Assembly (NCBI GenBank): GCA_900546575.1
Contig: URDM01000041.1
Location: 1-26,686 of the forward strand
Direction of reading: 5' to 3'
Source: an uncultured Prevotella sp.
GTDB taxonomy: Bacteria > Bacteroidota > Bacteroidia > Bacteroidales > Bacteroidaceae
DNA: 26,686 bases
Shown here: positions 8,764 to 16,355 of the stretch, one piece after another
Layout: each line of letters starts with the position of its first letter
Position numbering within the stretch: position 1 is the first letter of the stretch
The notes under the pieces: model-generated
Told to the model about the DNA's origin: nothing
Database searches by the model: none
What the model saw: the letters and a program-made list of their open reading frames with translations, nothing else
Position numbers and translations under genes: made by a program

Positions 8764-10977
8764 TTATTCAGCGGCTTCGAGCAGCAGCACTCGGCTTGCC
8801 CATTCGTTGGCTTTGCCCCAGTCTGCGTTATGTCCATAAGGAATCTCCAGGCCGTTCTGCATGAGATATTCGCCTGAGAAAGTCTTGCCCTCGAAGGCGA
8901 GCGGAGTCTTGTCGATGCGGTTAAGTTCGGTGATGCGATAGCGCTTCTGCGGGTTGAGACCAGCCATTGGGATGCGTGGCAGGTGTTGGTTGCAGAACGA
9001 CTCGGTCTTCCACCAGAAGAACACCGCCTTGTCCTTGGCGTCGGTCACGTACATAAGCGAAGCCACACCCTTCTTCTCATAGGGCGACTGAAGGCGATAG
9101 AGGTCGCCAAACTGCACTATTGGACGGATGCGCTTGTAGTCGGCGATAGCCTTGCGGCACTGCTCTTTGTCGGCTTCGCTGAGCACCTTAGGCTGTATCT
9201 CCATACCGAGACGTCCGCTCATAGCCACGTCGGTGCGATACTTCAAAGGCACGGTGCGGGCTGTCTGATGGTTGGGAGCGTTGGATATGTGCGAAGCCAT
9301 GGCTATGGCAGGGAAGAAGTAGCTGGTTCCCCACTGCATGTATACACGCTGCAGAGCGTCGGTGTTGTCGCTTGTCCAGAACTCGTCGAAGTAGGGCAGT
9401 GTGCCCCAGTTGACACGTCCACCGCCCGATGCGCAGTCCTGGATGGTGAGGTCGGGGTATTTGGCACGGATGCGCTGCAATACCTTCTCGAAACCACGGT
9501 GATACTCAATGTAGAGATGGCTCTGATTGTTGGCAGTAAGATACTGCGATCCGTGGTTGGATATGTTCATGTTGGCGTCCCACTTGATGTAGTCAATCTC
9601 GGGATACTTGGTCATCATGTCGTCGACGATAGAGAAGACGAAGTCCTGCACCTTAGGATTGCCGAGGTCGAGCACCACCTGCGTGCCGCCACGTCCGCAC
9701 TTAAGGTCGCGCTTAGGAGCTTTGATAACCCATTCGGGATGTTTCTCGAAGAGTTCGCTCTTGGTGTTGGACATCTCCGGCTCGAGCCAGATGCCAAACT
9801 TTATGCCCAGCTTCTTGGCTTCAGCGAGCAGACCCTCAATGCCGTGAGGCAGCTTTTCGCGGTCCACCTTCCAGTCGCCGAGCGCGCAGTTGTCGGTCTT
9901 GCGCGGATACTTCTCGCCGAACCATCCGTCGTCCATCACGAAGAGCTCGCCACCCATCGACTTTATGTCTGCCATCATCTGCGCCATGCCCTCCTCGTTG
10001 ATGTCGAAGTAGACACCCTCCCACGAGTTAAGTAGAATCTTGCGTTCGCGATTGCCGTTCATCAGCTTATATTCCCGTCCCCAGTGATGGAAGTTGCGGC
10101 TCACTCCGCTCATTCCCTCCTTGCTGTATGAGAAGGCTGTGACGGGAGTGGTGAAGGTCTCGCCCTTAGCCAAGTGATACTCCGAGTTGTATTCGTCGAT
10201 ACCGGCGAAGAACTGATGATACTCCGAGTCGTCTGTCACGGCACGCAGCTTGTAGTTGCCCGAATAGCAGATGGCAGCACCGATGACGCGTCCCGTATTC
10301 TCCTTGCCCTTGCCGTCGAGCGAGAACATAACCTCGCCGCGTGATGTGTGGGCGTTGCGTGTTCCGTCGCGGTTTTCAATGACGAATGTGCCGGGCTTCA
10401 GTTCCTCCTCCGACAGTTGTGCCTCGTTGGCCCAAGCACCGTAGAAGTGGGACATCCATACGTTGCCACGACGTATGGGCAGATAGGCTGAGTCGAATTG
10501 CGAGAGGGTGACTGTCGACTTCTCACCATTGTTTATCTCGGTCCACATCTCGATGATGTCCACGTCGTTATAGGCACGATAGCAGACCGTAACGTAGAAC
10601 GGATAGACGCGGTCCTTGAGCTTCACCTTCAGCACTTTGGCGTTCTGCTCGGTCGTAGTGGTGTAGCTGTCTACATCCATCTCAAGAGTCATGTTGCCGT
10701 CGGCATGGCGCACCGAGAGTGCAGCAGCCGATTCGCCTATCATGCCATACACCGGATAAGCGTCCTTGCCAGCCGTTCCGCCAGCCTGGAGCGTGGCTAT
10801 GTCGGCATCCGCCAGCTTGTCGCCATAATACACGAATTTGAATGCTCCGCCCTTGGTGGCATCCACTACGAGCGATGTCTTGGGTGTAGACACGCTGATA
10901 TTCTCAGCATTGGCAACGCCCGAAAGCGTCATCAGAGCCAATGCTGGAAGAAAAAAACGTTTGGAATATTTTCCCAT
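8764..10977 (-). CDS. Secreted GH36 alpha-galactosidase
   Basis: This 737-residue protein matches glycoside hydrolase family 36, retaining enzymes that release terminal alpha-1,6-galactose from galacto-oligosaccharides or galactosylated hemicelluloses. A signal peptide (about 1-24, ending VANA) indicates export, probably to the periplasm. The order is an N-terminal beta-sandwich (about 30-290), a TIM barrel (about 300-640) and a C-terminal beta domain. Barrel motifs are clear: FVMDDGWFG, FGIWLEPEMSN, KWDANMN with nucleophile Asp467, and CASGGGR followed by SDNTD with acid/base Asp537. The 70-residue spacing between the catalytic pair matches known GH36 enzymes. The gene lies 118 bp downstream of an AraC-type regulator on the same strand and converges on the glycan operon. 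A TAATTTTG box at 11035-11028 gives a leader of about 45 nt. Confidence 0.95.
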   Translation of the reverse strand: MGKYSKRFFLPALALMTLSGVANAENISVSTPKTSLVVDATKGGAFKFVYYGDKLADADIATLQAGGTAGKDAYPVYGMIGESAAALSVRHADGNMTLEMDVDSYTTTTEQNAKVLKVKLKDRVYPFYVTVCYRAYNDVDIIEMWTEINNGEKSTVTLSQFDSAYLPIRRGNVWMSHFYGAWANEAQLSEEELKPGTFVIENRDGTRNAHTSRGEVMFSLDGKGKENTGRVIGAAICYSGNYKLRAVTDDSEYHQFFAGIDEYNSEYHLAKGETFTTPVTAFSYSKEGMSGVSRNFHHWGREYKLMNGNRERKILLNSWEGVYFDINEEGMAQMMADIKSMGGELFVMDDGWFGEKYPRKTDNCALGDWKVDREKLPHGIEGLLAEAKKLGIKFGIWLEPEMSNTKSELFEKHPEWVIKAPKRDLKCGRGGTQVVLDLGNPKVQDFVFSIVDDMMTKYPEIDYIKWDANMNISNHGSQYLTANNQSHLYIEYHRGFEKVLQRIRAKYPDLTIQDCASGGGRVNWGTLPYFDEFWTSDNTDALQRVYMQWGTSYFFPAIAMASHISNAPNHQTARTVPLKYRTDVAMSGRLGMEIQPKVLSEADKEQCRKAIADYKRIRPIVQFGDLYRLQSPYEKKGVASLMYVTDAKDKAVFFWWKTESFCNQHLPRIPMAGLNPQKRYRITELNRIDKTPLAFEGKTFSGEYLMQNGLEIPYGHNADWGKANEWASRVLLLEAAE

Positions 10978-11027
10978 AGCTTTGTTTGATTATTTGTTTT
11001 TGGGTTTTAAGTTTTAAAGTTCGACTG

Positions 11028-11035
11028 CAAAATTA
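11028..11035 (-). promoter_or_regulatory. Putative -7 box of the alpha-galactosidase promoter
   Basis: TAATTTTG on the minus strand matches the Bacteroidota TAnnTTTG consensus about 50 bp before the start codon. No TTTG is found at the ideal upstream spacing, so this promoter probably depends on an activator. Confidence 0.5.
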
Positions 11036-11063
11036 TCAAAAAACGGTCAATCGCATTGGCATT

Positions 11064-11112
11064 ATCTTGCCAACGTATGACACAATCTTGCGAGCCTAAA
11101 CTATAATCTTGG
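11064..11112 (-). promoter_or_regulatory. Three 21-bp-phased ATCTTG half-sites (candidate AraC operator)
   Basis: On the plus strand, ATCTTGC occurs at 11064-11070 and 11085-11091, and ATCTTGG at 11106-11112. The spacing is exactly 21 bp, two helical turns. AraC-family dimers classically bind direct repeats at this spacing. The site nearest the gene lies 28 bp upstream of the alpha-galactosidase -7 box. The third overlaps the 3' end of the regulator gene. The same motif is not seen before the SusC gene. Confidence 0.5.
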
Positions 11113-11980
11113 TCTTGAAGTATTTCTCGCGAAATTCTCTCGGACTGCATCCCTTGTGCTTGCGAAACAGGCGGTTGAAGTTGCTGAGCGTGTTGAAGCC
11201 GCAGTCGTAGCATATCTCGCTGATGCTGTCGGTGGTGTCGACGAGCTTGCGGGCAGCCACGCCAAGGCGCATCTCAACCACATAGTCGCTGAGAGTCTTG
11301 CTGGTGCGAAGCTTGAAGAACCGGCTGAACGATGTGGCAGACATGCCTACGAGGTCGGCAAGGTCGGCAAGGCGGATATCTTCGGTGAAATGATTGCTTA
11401 TGTAGTCCTTCACCTTGAGTATGCGACGGCTGTCGCTGTCGACGTCTACCTTTGCAAACGACGACGTGGCAAGCTCGCGCGTATCGCCGGCAAGCGACAG
11501 CTCGTAGAGTATGGTCATAAACTTTATGACCGAATAAAACTTGTCTTGGGTTGACGAAAGGGTGTCGATGAGCGGTCTGACCTTGTCTATCGCTTTCTGC
11601 GAAAACGCCACTCCGTTGCGTGCCTTCTCAAACAAGTGCTTGATAGACAGCAATGGTGTGCGGCCGAAAAGACTGTCAGAGCTGTCGAAGTCGAAGAAGA
11701 ACTGTATCGTAACTTCACGTATCTCCTCGCTGTGGCAATCGCCTTGCAGCCATACGTGCTCAAGGTCGGGGCTTGTTATGAGCACAAGGTCGCTGTTGCC
11801 TATCGTCTGGGTGTTGTCGCCGACGATACGCACCACTCCCTCTCCGTTCTCTACATAGTTCAGTTCAAACACTTCGTGCTTGTGTATTGGATAGGTAAAT
11901 TCTTTCTTACGTCTGTCAGCCACGTACATGAAGTCCTTTTCGTGCAGCGGCGGCAGTTCGCGCAGTACTCTTTCGTTCAT
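11096..11980 (-). CDS. AraC-family transcriptional regulator
   Basis: This 294-residue cytoplasmic regulator has an N-terminal cupin-like sensing domain (about 20-110, with YPIHKHEVFELNYVENGEG) and a C-terminal double helix-turn-helix (about 190-290). The first helix-turn-helix is in the IRLADLADLVGMSATSFSRFFK region. The second carries the AraC signature ISEICYDCGFNTLSNFNRLFRKHKGCSPREFRE. It lies just upstream of the GH36 gene on the same strand, so control of that enzyme in response to a galactoside or breakdown product is likely but inferred. The start at Met1 is nearly on top of a strong promoter, so Met18 (at 11929) is a possible alternative start. Confidence 0.92.
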   Translation of the reverse strand: MNERVLRELPPLHEKDFMYVADRRKKEFTYPIHKHEVFELNYVENGEGVVRIVGDNTQTIGNSDLVLITSPDLEHVWLQGDCHSEEIREVTIQFFFDFDSSDSLFGRTPLLSIKHLFEKARNGVAFSQKAIDKVRPLIDTLSSTQDKFYSVIKFMTILYELSLAGDTRELATSSFAKVDVDSDSRRILKVKDYISNHFTEDIRLADLADLVGMSATSFSRFFKLRTSKTLSDYVVEMRLGVAARKLVDTTDSISEICYDCGFNTLSNFNRLFRKHKGCSPREFREKYFKTKIIV

Positions 11981-11987
11981 AGTTATG

Positions 11988-12018
11988 CAAATTTACCAAT
12001 ATTTTTAATATAAGCAAA
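11988..12018 (-). promoter_or_regulatory. Consensus Bacteroidota promoter for the AraC gene
   Basis: On the minus strand TTTG (12018-12015) is followed by exactly 19 nt and TAAATTTG (11995-11988). This is the best match in the window to the TTTG-N19-TAnnTTTG consensus. The predicted transcription start lies only a few bases before the ATG at 11980. Confidence 0.65.
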
Positions 12019-12069
12019 TATTCATTGTGTTTTTTTGTGGCTAACCATATTAAAAGAGATATAGGGCGT

Positions 12070-12129
12070 ATTATTGCAATAATTTTGGTTTGTATTGTAG
12101 CGTAGTGTCAAGTATTTTCATTAAATTTG
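12070..12129 (+). promoter_or_regulatory. frr upstream region: palindrome and -7 box
   Basis: A perfect 14-bp palindrome ATTATTGCAATAAT (12070-12083) lies upstream of a TAAATTTG box (12122-12129), which is 48 bp before the frr start. The -7 match is good, but no well-spaced -33 element is seen. The palindrome may be an operator or chance in AT-rich DNA. Confidence 0.4.
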
Positions 12130-12177
12130 CAAATCGAATAATGAAAAACGACAGTACGAAACTAATACAATATTAAT

Positions 12178-12738
12178 ATGATAGACGTAAAAGAAACATT
12201 GAACAGCGCCGAGGAGCGCATGGAAATGGGTGCAATGTACCTTGAGGAGCAGCTTGCACGCATCCGTGCCGGACGTGCCAACGTGGCAATTCTTGACGGC
12301 GTAAGAGTTAGTTCATGGGGTTCGATGGTGCCATTGAACCAGGTAGCCAACGTTACTGTGCCCGATCCACGCACTATCGCTATCCGTCCTTTCGACAAGA
12401 AGCAGATCCGCGAGATTGAGAAGGCTATCATGGATAGCGACGTAGGCATCACTCCCGAAAACAACGGCGAGATTATCCGCCTTGGCATTCCGCAGCCTAC
12501 AGAGGAACGCCGTAAGGAGCTTGTCAAGCAGTGCAACAAGATCGGCGAGCGCACTAAGGTGGAGATTCGCAATGCTCGTCAGGAGACAAAGGACAAACTG
12601 AAGAAGGCTATCAAGGACGGTCTGTCGGAAGATTTGGAGAAGGACGCTGAGGGCGAACTCCAGAAAATTCACGACAAGTTTGTCAAGAAGGTAGATGACC
12701 TGCTCGCTGCAAAGCAGAAGGAAATCATGACAGTATAA
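12178..12738 (+). CDS. frr: Ribosome recycling factor
   Basis: This 186-residue cytoplasmic protein is RRF, which with EF-G splits the post-termination ribosome and frees mRNA and tRNA. The full length is present. The N-terminal helix contains EEQLARIRAGRANVAIL, the beta domain has the PLNQVANVTVPDPRTIAIRPFDK block, and LTPENNGEIIRL-like and PTEERRKELVK motifs follow (here GITPENNGEIIRLGIPQPT). The long C-terminal helix ends in KVDDLLAAKQKEIMTV. It begins after an AT-rich leader with a TAAATTTG box. It is followed on the same strand by rsgA, another ribosome-function gene, across a structured repeat spacer. The assignment is secure. Confidence 0.98.
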   Translation: MIDVKETLNSAEERMEMGAMYLEEQLARIRAGRANVAILDGVRVSSWGSMVPLNQVANVTVPDPRTIAIRPFDKKQIREIEKAIMDSDVGITPENNGEIIRLGIPQPTEERRKELVKQCNKIGERTKVEIRNARQETKDKLKKAIKDGLSEDLEKDAEGELQKIHDKFVKKVDDLLAAKQKEIMTV

Positions 12739-12739
12739 T

Positions 12740-12853
12740 GTAAAGGTAAAAAAAGTAAAAGAGTAAAAAGGTAGAATTGAGGTGAAGAATAATATTGCCT
12801 TTTACCTTTTTACCCTTTTACTTTTTTACTCTTTTACTCTTTTACTTTTATTC
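12740..12853 (+). repeat. Inverted YYTTTTAC octamer array between frr and rsgA
   Basis: Six exact YYTTTTAC octamers run head to tail at 12798-12845, with a degenerate seventh. A shorter array of the complement (GTAAAARR) lies at 12740-12770. The two can pair as a near-perfect stem of about 32 bp (12741-12773 with 12803-12836). The array ends 9 bp before the rsgA start. A matching six-copy array occurs at 22352-22399. Confidence 0.75.
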
Positions 12854-12854
12854 A

Positions 12855-13787
12855 ATGCAAGGTTTAGTAATAAAGAACACGGGCAGTTGGTACACTGTGC
12901 GCACTGACGACGCGCAGAATGTAGACTGCAAGATAAAGGGCAACTTCCGCCTTAAAGGCATACGCAGCACCAATCCCGTTGCTGTGGGCGACCGTGTGGA
13001 GATTGTGCGCAATCAGGAGGGCACGGCTTTCATCACTGCCATTTGCGACCGACGCAATTATATCATACGCAAGTCGCAAAACCTGAGCAAACAGAGCCAC
13101 ATCATTGCGGCCAATGTCGATCAGGCTTTTCTTATCGTCACGGTCAACTATCCGCAGACAAGCACCATTTTCATCGACCGCTTTCTTGCCACTGCCGAGG
13201 CTTACAGCGTTCCGACTGTGCTCGTGTTCAACAAGACCGATATTCTCTCGGATGAAGAACGTCACTATCAGGAGATGATGATGACGCTCTATCGTACGAT
13301 TGGCTACGAGTGTGTGGCTGTGTCGGCCACTACGGGACTGGGTATGGACAGCATACAGCCTATGCTGAAGGACAAGATTACATTGCTCAGCGGCAACAGC
13401 GGTGTGGGCAAGTCTACCTTCATCAATCATATCCTTCCCGATGCCAACCTGCGCACGTCGTCGATTTCCGACGCACATAACACGGGTATGCATACCACTA
13501 CTTTTTCTGAAATGTTGCCGCTTCCCGAGGGTGGATGGATCATCGACACTCCGGGCATCAAGGGTTTCGGAACGTTCGACATCGAGCCTGAAGAGCTGAC
13601 AAGCTACTTCAAGGATATATTCCACTTCTCGAAGGACTGCCGCTTCAACAACTGCACGCACACTCACGAACCTGGTTGTGCCGTACTTAAAGCCGTTGAG
13701 GAGCACTACATAGCAGCATCACGCTATCAGAGCTATCTCTCGATGCTTGAGGATAAGGACGAAAACAAATACCGCGAAGCTTATTAA
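12855..13787 (+). CDS. rsgA: Ribosome small-subunit-dependent GTPase RsgA
   Basis: The 310-residue RsgA (YjeQ) helps mature the 30S subunit. It has an N-terminal OB fold, then a circularly permuted GTPase whose G4 motif NKTD (Asn126) precedes G1 GNSGVGKST (180-188) and G3 DTPG (231-234). A C-terminal zinc motif has Cys262, Cys267, His269 and Cys275. This permuted order is diagnostic of the family. The start at 12855 (MQGLVIKNTGSWY) matches the usual N-terminus. The frame stays open upstream to 12795, but that stretch translates the pyrimidine octamer array into a Phe/Leu/Tyr-rich artefact. The stop codon lies inside the following terminator hairpin. Confidence 0.97.
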   Translation: MQGLVIKNTGSWYTVRTDDAQNVDCKIKGNFRLKGIRSTNPVAVGDRVEIVRNQEGTAFITAICDRRNYIIRKSQNLSKQSHIIAANVDQAFLIVTVNYPQTSTIFIDRFLATAEAYSVPTVLVFNKTDILSDEERHYQEMMMTLYRTIGYECVAVSATTGLGMDSIQPMLKDKITLLSGNSGVGKSTFINHILPDANLRTSSISDAHNTGMHTTTFSEMLPLPEGGWIIDTPGIKGFGTFDIEPEELTSYFKDIFHFSKDCRFNNCTHTHEPGCAVLKAVEEHYIAASRYQSYLSMLEDKDENKYREAY

Positions 13788-13808
13788 GCCTCGCGGTTTT
13801 TTGTTTTT
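13771..13808. terminator. Bidirectional terminator between rsgA and the DUF5106 gene
   Basis: ACCGCGA (13771-13777) pairs with TCGCGGT (13791-13797). An inner GCTT/AAGC stem surrounds an ATT loop, and the hairpin is followed by TTTTTGTTTTT. The rsgA stop codon is within the inner loop and stem. On the minus strand the same hairpin is followed by a T-rich run, suiting the convergent gene. Confidence 0.85.
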
Positions 13809-13814
13809 GTAATA

Positions 13815-14756
13815 TTACTTGGCGGCTGTTGCCGTCAGTTTCCGTAATGTATTTTGCAGTAGTGTGATGCTTGGATTCTTCAGCACTACTCGTTTTTGTT
13901 CGTCAAGCAGATATACCGACGGTACCGACTTGATGTAGTATATGTCGTCGGTGGTGATTTGTCCGTCGGGACTGTAGCCTTCGGTCCATGTGGCGGGCAT
14001 GCGCGACTTTTTCGTCTTCCACATGTCGGAGTCGCTATAGGGGTATATGGCGAGCACGCTGATGGCTGGCGATGATGTTTCGGGCATTGCTGCAATCTGT
14101 GCAGCGGTTTCGTGACAGTGGTCGCAATCGGGGTCGTAGAAATATAATAAGGTGTATTTTGCTTTCAGATTGTACAACCGGTGTTGCTGGTTCTTGCGGT
14201 CGATATACACAAAGTCGGTGGCTGTGGTGCCCGGAAGATTCTTCTTGAGATTGCGCGCCATGTATTCGTTGCGTGTGCGTTCGGCCATTGAGGCGAACTT
14301 ATTTGCAGCCATTATGTCGAGAAACTGGGCGTAGAGCAAGTCGTTGTGCAACGGCGAGTCGGAGTCGCCGAGATATTTCTCTGTCAGTGTGGCGAAATAA
14401 TCGCGTATTAGTTCGGGTGTTTTACTGTCGTCTTTTTTGCCGGTCTTTATGTTGTAGAGGTGGTCTGCCAATGCCTTTATGCCGAGAGTGGCAGTCGACG
14501 GGGCTACACGCGGCAACAGGTCGATGAAGTTGGCAAATCCTTGTTCGGTCGTTTCGGGGCGGTGCATGAGTGTGGTGTCAGTAAAGTTGAATCGGTCCCA
14601 GTAGTGCTCCATTACATACAATGCACGTGTCTCGGCAGTGCGCAGCGTGTCGGGCACTGTAGGGTAGGGGAAGTTGTCGGCCTGTTGTGCCATGGCATTG
14701 GTGCATGTAAGCATAGCTGTAACTATGGCTATTGCTGTAAAGAAGGATTTGCTCAT
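13815..14756 (-). CDS. DUF5106-type thioredoxin-fold protein, exported
   Basis: This 313-residue protein has a signal peptide (about 1-23, ending AMA) and a helical middle region (about 30-175) of the DUF5106 type. A C-terminal thioredoxin-like domain contains YFYDPDCDHC (Cys211 and Cys214) and a late SVPSVYLLD segment, where thioredoxins carry their cis-proline. The CxxC and cis-proline suggest a periplasmic thiol-disulfide role, perhaps stress-related reduction or folding. The substrate is unknown. It lies downstream of glmM on the same strand, but a strong hairpin separates them, so it is probably its own transcription unit. The domain name is from memory of similar Bacteroidota proteins. 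Confidence 0.75.
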   Translation of the reverse strand: MSKSFFTAIAIVTAMLTCTNAMAQQADNFPYPTVPDTLRTAETRALYVMEHYWDRFNFTDTTLMHRPETTEQGFANFIDLLPRVAPSTATLGIKALADHLYNIKTGKKDDSKTPELIRDYFATLTEKYLGDSDSPLHNDLLYAQFLDIMAANKFASMAERTRNEYMARNLKKNLPGTTATDFVYIDRKNQQHRLYNLKAKYTLLYFYDPDCDHCHETAAQIAAMPETSSPAISVLAIYPYSDSDMWKTKKSRMPATWTEGYSPDGQITTDDIYYIKSVPSVYLLDEQKRVVLKNPSITLLQNTLRKLTATAAK

Positions 14757-14833
14757 GTCTGTTCTGTTTTATGGTGAAACACCCTAAGTCAATTTTATAA
14801 CTCCAAACGTAAGGTCTGAAGTGTTATAAACGT

Positions 14834-14878
14834 AAATGCCGCAACAATCCATCTATGAAATTGGATGTTGCGGCATTT
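14834..14878 (-). terminator. Long hairpin downstream of glmM
   Basis: An inverted repeat with arms of about 17 bp (AATGCCGCAAC and its complement, one bulged A) and a loop of about 10 nt lies 13 bp past the glmM stop. The minus-strand T tract is broken (ATTTACGTTTAT). Stem strength suggests termination or 3'-end protection. Confidence 0.65.
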
Positions 14879-14891
14879 TGTATTATTCTAA

Positions 14892-16277
14892 TTACTGCAT
14901 GTCGTAAACTACCTGCATGAGCTTCTTGCCCAGTGCGTCAGCCTCTTCCATTGTAGCAGCCTCGCTGTATACACGGATGATAGGCTCGGTATTCGACTTG
15001 CGCAGGTGAACCCACTTGTCGGGGAAATCAATCTTAACGCCGTCGATGTCAGTAATCTTCTCGTCCTTGAACATTTCCTTTACCTTCTCGAGGATTGCGT
15101 CGATGTCGGTAGACGGAGTGAGGTCGATGCGGTTCTTGGCAATCTGATAGCTTGGGAATGTAGCACGCAACTCGCTTGCTGTGCACTTCTTGTGAGCCAG
15201 TGAAGAGAGGAACAGAGCGATACCTACCAATGCGTCGCGACCGTAGTGGCTCTCAGGATAGATGACACCGCCATTGCCCTCGCCGCCGATAACAGCGTTC
15301 TCGGCCTTCATCTTGGTGGTAACGTTAACCTCGCCTACTGCCGATGCAGCGTATACGCCGCCGTGCTTCTCGGTTACGTCACGCAGGGCACGTGTAGAAG
15401 AGAGGTTGCTTACGGTGTTGCCCGGTGTGTGTGAGAGTACGTAGTCGGCTACGCTAACGAGTGTGTATTCCTCGCCAAACATCTCGCCGTTCTCGCAGAT
15501 GAAAGCCAGACGGTCAACATCGGGGTCAACAACGATACCGAGGTCGTACTTGCCGCTCTTCATTTCGTCCATGATGCCATGGAGGTTCTTCTCCAATGGT
15601 TCCGGGTTGTGGGCGAAGTCGCCGTTAGGTGTGCCGTTGAGTATTGTGAACTCTACGCCGAGAGCCTTAAGGAGTTCGGGCAAGATAACACCACCAACGC
15701 TGTTGATAGCGTCTACACATACCTTGAACTTGGCGTTCTTGATAGCCTCAACGTCAGCGAGCTTAAGATCGAGTACGCTCTGAATGTGGCGTGCGTCCAT
15801 AGAGTCGTCGCGTGTATAGTGGCCCAGGTTGTCAACGTCGGCATAGTCGAAGTCTTCGCTTTCTGCAATAGCGAGAACCTCGTTGCCGTTTTCCTTTGTC
15901 AGGAATTCGCCCTCGCTGTTGAGCAGCTTCAGAGCGTTCCACTGACGTGGGTTGTGGCTTGCTGTTATGATGATACCGCCCATAGCGCCAGTCCAGCGTA
16001 CAGCCAGCTCAGTAGTAGGAGTAGTAGCGAGATCGATGTCGATTACATCAAGTCCCATACCCATAAGAGTACCGCACACGATGTTGCGTACCATGTCGCC
16101 AGAGATACGTGCGTCGCGTCCTACAACAATCTTGCCGCGACCCTCGGTCTTGGCATTGCGCTTCATGAATGTAGCGTAGGCAGTTGTAAACTTAACGATG
16201 TCGAGCGGATTGAGAGTGTCGCCCGTAGGTCCGCCGATAGTGCCGCGGATACCTGAAATTGACTTGATTAGTGTCAT
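14892..16277 (-). CDS. glmM: Phosphoglucosamine mutase
   Basis: This 461-residue alpha-D-phosphohexomutase most likely interconverts glucosamine-6-phosphate and glucosamine-1-phosphate, supplying UDP-GlcNAc for peptidoglycan and LPS. All four functional loops are visible: the phosphoserine loop TASHNP (Ser107), the metal loop DPDVDR (Asp251, 253, 255), the sugar-recognition loop GEGNGG (332-337) and the phosphate-binding RKSNTEP (from 426). The N-terminal SGIRGTIGG is the usual start. The GEGNGG loop fits GlmM-like rather than phosphomannomutase (GEMSGH-type) enzymes, though the sugar preference is inferred. It follows a DUF4827 lipoprotein by 78 bp and a DHH phosphoesterase before that, all on the minus strand. 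Confidence 0.92.
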   Translation of the reverse strand: MTLIKSISGIRGTIGGPTGDTLNPLDIVKFTTAYATFMKRNAKTEGRGKIVVGRDARISGDMVRNIVCGTLMGMGLDVIDIDLATTPTTELAVRWTGAMGGIIITASHNPRQWNALKLLNSEGEFLTKENGNEVLAIAESEDFDYADVDNLGHYTRDDSMDARHIQSVLDLKLADVEAIKNAKFKVCVDAINSVGGVILPELLKALGVEFTILNGTPNGDFAHNPEPLEKNLHGIMDEMKSGKYDLGIVVDPDVDRLAFICENGEMFGEEYTLVSVADYVLSHTPGNTVSNLSSTRALRDVTEKHGGVYAASAVGEVNVTTKMKAENAVIGGEGNGGVIYPESHYGRDALVGIALFLSSLAHKKCTASELRATFPSYQIAKNRIDLTPSTDIDAILEKVKEMFKDEKITDIDGVKIDFPDKWVHLRKSNTEPIIRVYSEAATMEEADALGKKLMQVVYDMQ

Positions 16278-16355
16278 AGTAATGATGTTTTTTAATGATT
16301 GACTTTAGTCTTTAGTATGTTGGTGGCCGTTGTTGTGTGGCCGCCGATTCTGTTG

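Noticed and set aside
8983..10035. 350-codon plus-strand open frame inside the GH36 gene
   Set aside because: Antisense to the catalytic barrel of the alpha-galactosidase. Its length reflects codon bias of the real gene.
12740..12853. CRISPR-like array
   Set aside because: The units are contiguous 8-mers without spacers, and no cas gene is nearby.
12795..12854. Upstream 20-codon extension of rsgA
   Set aside because: It translates the YYTTTTAC array into a Phe/Leu/Tyr stretch, and the family N-terminus begins at 12855.
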